DNA of 5,863 bases from an uncultured Oscillospiraceae bacterium (GTDB taxonomy: Bacteria > Bacillota > Clostridia > Oscillospirales > Oscillospiraceae): the NCBI GenBank assembly GCA_947631805.1, contig CANRNA010000120.1:1-5863 (forward strand), given 5' to 3'. The notes under the pieces were generated by a model that saw only the letters and a program-made list of their open reading frames with translations, was not told the origin of the DNA and made no database searches. A program made the position numbers and the translations under genes. Below, piece after piece: positions 1 through 4,617 of this stretch (positions are counted from its first letter, which is position 1; each line of letters begins with the position of its first letter).

Positions 1-393
1 AACATGCTGGCCAACGGCCAGCTCCTCGTCCAGCGCTTCGGGGACATCCTGGACGGCAAGCGCACCTGGCAGAAGGAGCTGGAGCGCTCCAACGTCCGGC
101 CCACCCTGCCCGACGTGGTGGCGGGAGACATCACTGCCGCCATGCCCTACCGGGCCATGATAAACATCATCAACTTCATCAAGGCCATGGACCAGGTGGT
201 CCCCGGCTTCGCCGCCTATGAGACGCTTCTGTACTCCCCGGAGCTGAAGTTCTACTCCAACCGCATCCGCATGGACGAGGACCTGAACACCAACGTGCCG
301 GGTCTGCACTGCCTGGGGGACAGCTCCGGCTGGACCAGGGGACTGATGATGAGCTCCGTCATGGGCGTGCTCATGGGCCGGAAGCTGGCCTGA
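1..393 (+). CDS. FAD-dependent dehydrogenase (COG2509-like), C-terminal part
   Basis: This is the 3' end of a gene that starts before the window; 130 codons are visible, in frame from base 1 and ending with TGA at 391-393. The visible part resembles the C-terminus of the uncharacterised NAD(FAD)-utilizing dehydrogenases of COG2509. It has an early VQRFGDIL segment, then 'LYSPELKFYSNR' around residues 77-88, and finally 'GLHCLGDSSGWTRGLMMSSVMGVLMGRKLA'. In that last block the GD near residues 106-107 sits in the FAD-binding C-terminal motif (family pattern GDGAGxTRGLxxA). A cytoplasmic flavin-dependent redox role is expected from the family, but substrate and partner are unknown. The N-terminal Rossmann GxGxxG motif lies outside the window. 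The gene runs directly into the SdpI-like gene, whose ribosome binding site overlaps this stop codon, so the two are probably co-transcribed. Confidence 0.8.
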   Translation, partial: NMLANGQLLVQRFGDILDGKRTWQKELERSNVRPTLPDVVAGDITAAMPYRAMINIINFIKAMDQVVPGFAAYETLLYSPELKFYSNRIRMDEDLNTNVPGLHCLGDSSGWTRGLMMSSVMGVLMGRKLA

Positions 394-398
394 GGAGG
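393..398 (+). promoter_or_regulatory. Ribosome binding site overlapping the upstream stop codon
   Basis: A perfect AGGAGG begins on the last base of the dehydrogenase TGA stop and lies 6 nt before the ATG of the SdpI-like gene. This fixes the start at 405 and supports coupled expression of the two genes. Confidence 0.8.
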
Positions 399-404
399 CG
401 CGCT

Positions 405-1124
405 ATGAGCAGCAAAGTGAAAAAACAGCAGATCATGGACCGCCAGGCGGAGATAGAGGCCGCCCGGCTGTTCGGCAAGCACGTGAACCGGGACAAGGCC
501 ATCCTTCTGGCCGTGGTGACCACCGTCGCCTGCGCCCTCCCGGCCCTGCTGGGGCTGCGGCTGTGGCAGGACATCCCCCCCATCGTGCCCACGGGCCTGG
601 TCCTGTCCACCGGGGAGGACGACTCCATCCCCCGCGCCGTCGTGGTCTTCGGCCTGCCGGGGCTGATGTGCCTGCTCAACGGCATCTGCCACGCCCAGCT
701 GTGGCTGAACCAGAAGCGCCAGACCCTGCCCCGGACGCCGGTGCGCATGGTGGGGCGGTGGGGCTTTCCCATCCTGTCGGTGCTCTTTTGCGGGGGCATG
801 ATGTTCCAGGCGGCCCATAAGCCCTACTCCGCCCTGTTCGTCACCCCCTGCGCCCTGGGGCTGGGACTGCTCATTCTGGGCGCCCACGTGTGGGACTGCC
901 CGAAAAACGCCCAGTTCGCCCTGCGCTTCTCCTTCACCCAGCGGGGGGACAGCTGGCAGGCCGTCCACCGGTTCGCCGGGTGGACCTGGCTGGGAGCGGG
1001 ACTGGTGGTGCTGGGGCTGACCATGTACGCGGGCACCTCCACCCTCGCCATGGGCGTCGTCGTCCTGCTGGCCCTGGCGGCCCCCTTCGCCTACGGGTAT
1101 TTCCGCCCCACCGGGCTGAAATAG
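405..1124 (+). CDS. SdpI/DUF1648-like six-helix membrane protein
   Basis: A 239-residue protein with a charged cytoplasmic N-terminus (about residues 1-30). About six hydrophobic segments follow, near residues 32-52, 77-97, 115-135, 142-162, 191-210 and 212-231. Two stretches recall the SdpI family. 'IPPIVPTGLVLSTGEDD' (57-73) and the next helix fall where DUF1648 domains have their proline- and glycine-containing loop. Residues 167-203, 'KNAQFALRFSF...W..VHRFAGWTWLGAGLVVLG', match the SdpI pattern of N-x(3)-G-x-R-T...W...H+xxG. The usual glycine and the threonine after arginine are altered (A-L-R-F), so the match is divergent. In Bacillus, SdpI gives immunity to the SdpC toxin and also acts in signalling, but most family members have no known role, and no toxin gene is visible here. 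The start is set by AGGAGG at 393-398. It lies 11 nt after the dehydrogenase stop, indicating an operon. Confidence 0.75.
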   Translation: MSSKVKKQQIMDRQAEIEAARLFGKHVNRDKAILLAVVTTVACALPALLGLRLWQDIPPIVPTGLVLSTGEDDSIPRAVVVFGLPGLMCLLNGICHAQLWLNQKRQTLPRTPVRMVGRWGFPILSVLFCGGMMFQAAHKPYSALFVTPCALGLGLLILGAHVWDCPKNAQFALRFSFTQRGDSWQAVHRFAGWTWLGAGLVVLGLTMYAGTSTLAMGVVVLLALAAPFAYGYFRPTGLK

Positions 1125-1183
1125 TTGTCATTTTTCACAGATTTGACCTCGATTTTTCGTCATATCGCCACTCACTCCCCTTC

Positions 1184-1212
1184 TTGACATTGCCCCGGTC
1201 TAATGGTACTGT
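1184..1212 (+). promoter_or_regulatory. Sigma-A-type promoter of the gntR gene
   Basis: A perfect -35 box TTGACA (1184-1189) is followed by a 17-bp spacer and an extended -10 element, TG-G-TACTGT (TG at 1204-1205, hexamer 1207-1212). The hexamer itself is weak (3 of 6), but the TG extension and perfect -35 compensate. Transcription should begin near 1218-1220, giving a leader of under 20 nt before the ATG at 1237. The strand and position fit only the gntR gene. Confidence 0.7.
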
Positions 1213-1222
1213 GGTAATACCA
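1212..1222 (+). promoter_or_regulatory. Putative GntR/FCD operator (TGGT-N3-ACCA)
   Basis: TGGTAATACCA is a perfect inverted repeat of TGGT and ACCA around a 3-bp centre. This is the canonical operator core of FadR/FCD-type GntR regulators. It overlaps the last base of the -10 box and the predicted transcription start of the adjacent GntR gene. A bound dimer there would block initiation, which predicts negative autoregulation. The motif match is directly seen; binding is inferred. Confidence 0.65.
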
Positions 1223-1236
1223 AGGAGGGGAGTTTT

Positions 1237-1932
1237 ATGACGCTGGAACGCATCCAGACATCTCCCAAAGTCCCGGAGCTGGTCATGCAGTCGCTCATCC
1301 ACGCCATGGAGAGCGGCGCTATCCGCATGGGCGAGGACCTCCCCCCTGAGCGGGACCTGGCGGAGACCCTGGGCATCGGCCGGGGCTCGCTGCGGGAGTG
1401 TCTGGCGGTGCTGGAATTCCTGGGGGCCATCGAGATACGCAGCAACCGAAAGGTGGTCATCCGGGACGCGGATTACATCCGCAAGGCCATTTCCTTCATG
1501 CGGGTGTCCAACCGGGGGGACCTGCAGGAGGACTTTCTGGAGTTCCGCCAGAGCAACGAGGTCACCATCGCGGAGCTGGCCTGTCAGCGGGCCACGGAGG
1601 AGGACCTGGAGGCCCTGGAGCTGTCCCTGCGGCTGATGCAGGAGGAGCCGGGCAACTACATGCACGACGTGGAGTTCCACGACGCCCTCGCCCTGGCCAG
1701 CCACAACGCCATGCTGGCCGCCGTCATCCACCTGGTCAACAGCATGATAGGCGGCATCCGCACCCGGTTTTTCAACCTGCCCGACTATCCCCAAATCGCC
1801 TACGAGTCCCATCTGGCCATCTATAACGCCGTCCGGGACCGGGACCCGGACCGGGCCAAGCGGGAGATGGGTCACCATCTGGACATCGTGCGGGATTTCT
1901 CCCGAAAGTACCCCGACGCGGGCAGCGATTGA
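1237..1932 (+). CDS. GntR-family transcriptional regulator, FadR/FCD subfamily
   Basis: A 231-residue regulator of typical length for the FCD subfamily. Residues about 10-75 form the winged helix-turn-helix, with the hallmark 'LPPERDLAETLGIGRGSLRECLAVLEFLG' at 35-63 followed by the wing. Residues about 95-220 form the all-helical FCD ligand-binding domain. It keeps the usual metal-ligand set: Asp144 and His148 in 'DVEFH', His192 in 'ESHLAIYNAV', and His213/His214 in 'MGHHLDIV'. Such domains usually bind a metal that holds a small carboxylate effector (sugar acids, lactate, dicarboxylates and the like); the effector here is unknown. The start is supported by AAGGAGG (1222-1228) 8 nt before the ATG. 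The gene has its own promoter with an operator-like site, so it likely represses itself. Other targets could be the nearby lplA or the TRAP transporter genes, since this subfamily often controls uptake of organic acids, but that is inference. Confidence 0.93.
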   Translation: MTLERIQTSPKVPELVMQSLIHAMESGAIRMGEDLPPERDLAETLGIGRGSLRECLAVLEFLGAIEIRSNRKVVIRDADYIRKAISFMRVSNRGDLQEDFLEFRQSNEVTIAELACQRATEEDLEALELSLRLMQEEPGNYMHDVEFHDALALASHNAMLAAVIHLVNSMIGGIRTRFFNLPDYPQIAYESHLAIYNAVRDRDPDRAKREMGHHLDIVRDFSRKYPDAGSD

Positions 1933-1948
1933 CGGAAACGGATTTACA

Positions 1949-1977
1949 CATATTTTGTGCAAATTGCGCAAAATATG
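1949..1977. repeat. Near-perfect 29-bp AT-rich palindrome after gntR
   Basis: Arms CATATTTTGTGC (1949-1960) and GCGCAAAATATG (1966-1977) pair over 12 positions, with a single G-U pair, around a 5-nt AAATT centre. It begins 16 nt after the gntR stop and ends 36 nt before the lplA -35 box. As RNA it would form a stable hairpin and might end the gntR transcript, but no T-run follows on either strand, so it is not a standard intrinsic terminator. Its symmetry and AT-richness in GC-rich surroundings equally suggest an operator for a dimeric regulator. Confidence 0.6.
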
Positions 1978-2013
1978 GCGGCGAATTTCTGCCTCCCCCG
2001 CCTCGGTTTCCAC

Positions 2014-2042
2014 TTGACTATGTCTCTTTACAGTGCTAATTT
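2014..2042 (+). promoter_or_regulatory. Sigma-A-type promoter of lplA
   Basis: The -35 box TTGACT (2014-2019) is followed by a 17-bp spacer and an extended -10, TG-C-TAATTT (TG at 2034-2035, hexamer 2037-2042). A TATAAA at 2043-2048 is another possible -10, but its spacing of 23 bp is poor. Transcription would start near 2049, leaving a leader of about 60 nt before the lplA ATG. Confidence 0.6.
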
Positions 2043-2049
2043 TATAAAT

Positions 2050-2089
2050 GCGGTCGGCTGGTATGACCGCCGTACCAGGACGGACCTGG
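2050..2089 (+). promoter_or_regulatory. lplA leader with overlapping inverted repeats
   Basis: Three pairings can be read in this 40-nt stretch. GCGGTC (2050-2055) pairs with GACCGC (2065-2070). CTGGTA (2058-2063) pairs with TACCAG (2073-2078). CCAGG (2075-2079) pairs with CCTGG (2085-2089). The middle pairing excludes the other two. The stretch also contains TGGTATGACCG (2059-2069), which differs by one arm base from the TGGT-N3-ACCA operator in front of gntR. It could be a protein-binding site, a regulatory leader, or both. Confidence 0.4.
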
Positions 2090-2108
2090 CCCCCATCATG
2101 GAGGATAA

Positions 2109-3098
2109 ATGACCTATTATCTTGAGACCCACAGCCTTGACCCCTTCTACAATCTCGCCTTTGAGGAGACCGTTCTGAACTGCCGCCGGGAGGGGGACTA
2201 CCTGCTCCTGTGGCAGAACCGCAACACCGTGGTGGTCGGTCAGAACCAGAACACCGAGGAGGAGATAGACCACGCCTTCGTGGACGCCCACCACATCAAC
2301 GTGGTGCGCCGGATGACCGGCGGTGGGGCCGTCTATCACGACCTGGGCAACCTCAACTATTCCTTCATCACCGACGCCGGGGACGCCGGTTCCCTCACCT
2401 TCGAGCGCTTCACCCGTCCGGTGGTGGAGTCTCTGCGGAGCCTGGGTCTGGACGCGGAGGCCTCCGGCCGGAACGACATCCTGGTCCAGGGGCGGAAGGT
2501 GTCCGGCACGGCCCAGCGTCTGGCAGGTGGGTGCATCCTCTACCACGGGTGCCTGCTGTTCGACGCGGACCCGGCCATGGTGGCGGGGGCCCTCCGGGCG
2601 GACCCGGATAAATTCGCCTCCAAGAGCACCAAATCCGTCCGCAGCCGGGTGGGCAACATCCGCGCCTTCCTGAAAAAGGACATGACCCTCCCGGAATTCT
2701 GGGAGCATTTGCGCCAAGGCCTTTCCTCCGGCGGCTTCGTCCCCGTCTCCCTGACGGCGGAGGAGCTGGCCCAGGTGGAAAAGCTGAAGGCGGAGAAATA
2801 CGACACCTGGGAGTGGAACTTCGGCCGTTCCCCCCAATACACGGTGAAAAACCGCCGCCGGTTCAGCGGCGGAACGGTGGAATTCCGGGCCAGCGTGGAG
2901 CAGGGGCGCATCGTCTCCGCGGTGTTTTACGGGGACTTCCTCTCCCTGACCCCCCTGGACGGCCTGACCGCCGCCCTGGCGGGCACGGCCTTCCGCCGGG
3001 AAGACGTGGCCGGGGTGCTGGACCGCTTCCCCTTAGGGGAGCTGTTCGGGACCGTCACGAAAGACGAGGTGCTGGACACCATCTTCTGCGCCCCGTGA
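2109..3098 (+). CDS. lplA: Lipoate-protein ligase A
   Basis: A complete 329-residue protein, close to the 337 residues of E. coli LplA. It activates free lipoate with ATP to lipoyl-AMP and transfers it to a lysine on lipoyl-domain proteins (2-oxoacid dehydrogenase E2 subunits, GcvH) in the cytoplasm. The catalytic BPL/LplA domain spans about residues 1-230. Hallmarks are 'RRMTGGGAVYHDLGNLNYSF' (67-86), then 'GRNDILVQGRKVSG' (120-133) with Lys130 as the expected lipoyl-AMP-binding lysine, and 'HGCLL' (146-150), where Thr is commoner than Cys. The accessory C-terminal LplA domain (about 235-329) is present, so this is a full ligase rather than a split LplA/LplB type. The N-terminus 'MTYYLETHSLDPFYNLAFEE' is typical. 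GGAGG (2100-2104) lies only 4 nt before the ATG, a tight spacing. No lipoylated target protein is encoded nearby. It has its own promoter and a structured leader. Confidence 0.95.
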   Translation: MTYYLETHSLDPFYNLAFEETVLNCRREGDYLLLWQNRNTVVVGQNQNTEEEIDHAFVDAHHINVVRRMTGGGAVYHDLGNLNYSFITDAGDAGSLTFERFTRPVVESLRSLGLDAEASGRNDILVQGRKVSGTAQRLAGGCILYHGCLLFDADPAMVAGALRADPDKFASKSTKSVRSRVGNIRAFLKKDMTLPEFWEHLRQGLSSGGFVPVSLTAEELAQVEKLKAEKYDTWEWNFGRSPQYTVKNRRRFSGGTVEFRASVEQGRIVSAVFYGDFLSLTPLDGLTAALAGTAFRREDVAGVLDRFPLGELFGTVTKDEVLDTIFCAP

Positions 3099-3204
3099 AT
3101 CCGGTCTTCCGATCATTTCGACACGTATCAAGGAAAGGGGTGTCGGCAAAAATGACACAGCGCGTGTGCCTCCAGGCGGTCTCATTCCTTTGCCGCCGCC
3201 CTGA

Positions 3205-3265
3205 GAAAACAGCCGTTTGAAAGAGGACGCTCTCCGTCCCCTTCCAAACGGCTGTTTTCTTTTTT
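3205..3265 (+). terminator. Strong intrinsic terminator between convergent lplA and MBL genes
   Basis: A perfect 15-bp stem, GAAAACAGCCGTTTG (3205-3219) with CAAACGGCTGTTTTC (3245-3259), is followed by six T residues (3260-3265) on the plus strand. The inner part extends the hairpin further, with AAG/CTT and GGACG (3225-3229) pairing CGTCC (3235-3239) around a CTCTC loop. It terminates lplA 107 nt after its stop. It starts about 12 nt past the stop of the convergent hydrolase gene. On the minus strand the end of the stem is a TTTTCTC stretch, so it may work in both directions. Confidence 0.9.
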
Positions 3266-3271
3266 CCTCTC

Positions 3272-3985
3272 TCAGTCCAGCGCCAGGCGCTGGAACGGCT
3301 CCGACAGGACCGACAGCGCCGGTCCCTCCCAGGCCGCCGCGGCCTTTTGCACCGCCGCCCGGTAGCCGTACATATCGTCCCCGTCGAAGGGGAGATGGTC
3401 TATCACCACCCGGCCCGGCCGGACGCGCTCCAGCAGAAACTCCCGCCCCCGCCGCAGGGTGAGCCAGGGAAAGGGCGCCGCCGCCGCGTCGATGGGCCCG
3501 CACTCCGCCGCGAACGCCGCCAGCTCCGGCGCGCACAGGGCGCAGTCCCCCACCAGCAGCAGACGGAAGTCCCCGCTGTCCAGCACGCACCCGTAGTGGC
3601 GCACCCTGGCAAAGCTCGCCCCCTCGTGGGGCAGCCGGGCGAGGCGGACCGTTATCCCGGGCAGGCGAAGCGTCTCCCGGCGGCTGTCCAGCATCCGCTG
3701 GCCCTCCAGCCTCTGTTCCGGCAGCGCCAGCTTGGCCCCCGGCCACAGGGCCTGGGCCTGGGCCGCCAGCTTGGGAGAGAAGTGGTCCGGGTGGCAGTGG
3801 GTGAACAGTATAAGCTCCGGCCCCGGCCCCGGCAGAAGGGCCCGCAGCCTCTCCCAGCGCTCCCCGGTGACGGTGGACCACCCCGCCACGGGCCGGTCGT
3901 GGAGGGCGTCGACGAGGATATGGCAGCGCCCCAGGCGCACCAGCACCCCGGCGTTGGCTATCAGCGTTATCTCACAGCGGGACAT
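3272..3985 (-). CDS. MBL-fold metallo-hydrolase (UlaG-like)
   Basis: A 237-residue cytoplasmic protein of the metallo-beta-lactamase fold. The first motif is 'FTHCHPDHF' with His63, His65, Asp67 and His68. Further likely metal ligands are His120 in 'LPHEG', Asp147 in 'LLLVGDC' and His197 in 'VVIDHLPFDGDD'. The short N-terminal strand block 'CEITLIANAGVLVRLGRCHILVDALHD' is typical of the UlaG-like branch. Members include lactonases, phosphodiesterases and RNases, so the substrate cannot be named. I chose the ATG at 3985 rather than the in-frame ATG at 4054. AAAGGAG lies 8 nt upstream (4000-3994), the likely -10 box falls inside the longer version, and conservation begins with 'CEITLIANAG'. It is convergent with lplA and divergent from the TRAP operon. 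Confidence 0.88.
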   Translation of the reverse strand: MSRCEITLIANAGVLVRLGRCHILVDALHDRPVAGWSTVTGERWERLRALLPGPGPELILFTHCHPDHFSPKLAAQAQALWPGAKLALPEQRLEGQRMLDSRRETLRLPGITVRLARLPHEGASFARVRHYGCVLDSGDFRLLLVGDCALCAPELAAFAAECGPIDAAAAPFPWLTLRRGREFLLERVRPGRVVIDHLPFDGDDMYGYRAAVQKAAAAWEGPALSVLSEPFQRLALD

Positions 3986-4015
3986 GGCAAGAGCTCCTTT
4001 GTCAAAAGTCAGGCC

Positions 4016-4043
4016 ATTATACCACGTTTTTCCCAAAGCGCAA
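4016..4043 (-). promoter_or_regulatory. Promoter of the MBL-fold hydrolase
   Basis: Read on the minus strand, a perfect TATAAT -10 (4021-4016) is preceded by the TG extension (TGG, 4024-4022). The -35 is weak: TTGCGC at 4043-4038 with a 16-bp spacer. Transcription would start near 4009, about 24 nt before the chosen ATG, which supports the shorter start. Confidence 0.6.
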
Positions 4044-4057
4044 CATCTGTCCATTAT
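4030..4057 (+). promoter_or_regulatory. Weak candidate promoter for the TRAP operon
   Basis: TTCCCA (4030-4035), a 16-bp spacer and CATTAT (4052-4057) match the sigma-A consensus at 4 of 6 positions in each box. This is the best candidate seen ahead of dctQ, but it is weak. The operon could instead need an activator or another sigma factor. It overlaps the -35 region of the divergent hydrolase promoter. Confidence 0.3.
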
Positions 4058-4096
4058 CAGGACGTCCGTCCTGTGGAGCGGCCCCGCCCGGGGCCG
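4058..4096 (+). promoter_or_regulatory. Two tandem inverted repeats in the TRAP leader
   Basis: The first repeat is CAGGAC (4058-4063), a GTCC loop and GTCCTG (4068-4073). The second is CGGCCCC (4079-4085), a GCCC loop and GGGGCCG (4090-4096). Both are perfect stems with 4-nt loops, separated by 5 nt, and end about 10 nt before the purine-rich ribosome binding stretch. No T-run follows, so they are not terminators. The first may be an operator near the transcription start and the second a leader hairpin. Confidence 0.4.
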
Positions 4097-4122
4097 GAGA
4101 AAACAAGGAAAGGATTGAGCGA

Positions 4123-4617
4123 ATGAAAGTCTACAAAAAGATCATGAACGCGATCGCCGAGTGCGAGAAGATAGTCATGAGCCTCGTGCTGGTGTTCGTC
4201 ACCGTGATCACCTTCGTCAATGTTCTGGTCCGCAAGCTGACCACCAGCCAGTTTGCCTGGTCCGAAGAACTGGTCATCAACCTGTTCGTGCTGATGATCA
4301 TGCTGGGCTGCGCCCTGTGCGTGCGGGAGGGCAGCCTCATCACGCTGTCTTTGGTTTTCGACCGACTGAAGCTGGCGGGTAAAAAGGTCCTGGTGTGCAT
4401 CGTCACCGTCGCCAACATGGCCTTTTGGGTGTTTATCTTCTGGGCCGGTTACGACAAGGTCATCACCGTTATGGGCAACGGCAAGCTGACGAGCTCCCTC
4501 CACTGGCCCGAATGGGTATTCCAGATATTCCTGCCCATCGGCGCGGTGCTGCTGATGCTCCACTCCATCGAATACTTCGTTGACTTCATGTCCAAGAAAG
4601 GAGACGACAACGCATGA
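4123..4617 (+). CDS. dctQ: TRAP transporter small permease subunit (DctQ family)
   Basis: A 164-residue integral membrane protein of usual DctQ length. It has four hydrophobic segments, near residues 15-35, 50-68, 88-110 and 130-150. Between the first two is the family signature 'WSEEL' (46-50), followed by the common 'REG' (68-70) in the loop after helix 2. DctQ partners the large DctM subunit in the cytoplasmic membrane. The pair imports carboxylate-containing substrates delivered by a DctP binding protein, driven by a sodium gradient. The start is supported by AAAGGA (4109-4114) 8 nt before the ATG. The gene overlaps dctM by 4 nt. No substrate can be read from this subunit. Confidence 0.9.
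   Translation: MKVYKKIMNAIAECEKIVMSLVLVFVTVITFVNVLVRKLTTSQFAWSEELVINLFVLMIMLGCALCVREGSLITLSLVFDRLKLAGKKVLVCIVTVANMAFWVFIFWAGYDKVITVMGNGKLTSSLHWPEWVFQIFLPIGAVLLMLHSIEYFVDFMSKKGDDNA
4597..4603 (+). promoter_or_regulatory. Ribosome binding site for dctM inside dctQ
   Basis: AAAGGAG lies within the last codons of dctQ, 10 nt before the dctM ATG at 4614. With the ATGA overlap of stop and start (4614-4617), it sets the dctM start and points to translational coupling. Confidence 0.75.

Noticed and set aside
252..968. Minus-strand frame of 238 codons opposite the dehydrogenase end and the membrane protein
   Set aside because: It crosses two plus-strand genes with clear family features and is Gly/Gln/His-rich, with no motif or ribosome binding site. 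It is a codon-bias shadow.
1144..1162. Possible hairpin TGAC...GTCA with a T-rich centre after the SdpI-like gene
   Set aside because: The stem is only about 4 bp, the nested CGA/TCG pairing competes for the same base, and no T-tract follows. I see no convincing terminator for the first operon.
2098..2112. A four-codon ORF (M-E-D-K-stop) overlapping the lplA ATG by ATGA
   Set aside because: It has no Shine-Dalgarno of its own. Its second and third codons are simply the lplA ribosome binding site, so it is probably chance.
3033..3881. Minus-strand frame of 282 codons overlapping the MBL gene and the end of lplA
   Set aside because: It is Gly/Ala/Arg/Pro-rich shadow coding that runs through the terminator and lplA. 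The neighbouring frame has the metal-binding HCHPDH motif and a proper start.
3986..4054. A 23-residue N-terminal extension of the MBL-fold protein (ATG at 4054)
   Set aside because: No ribosome binding site is seen at the upstream ATG, the likely TATAAT -10 lies inside the extension, and AAAGGAG fits the ATG at 3985.
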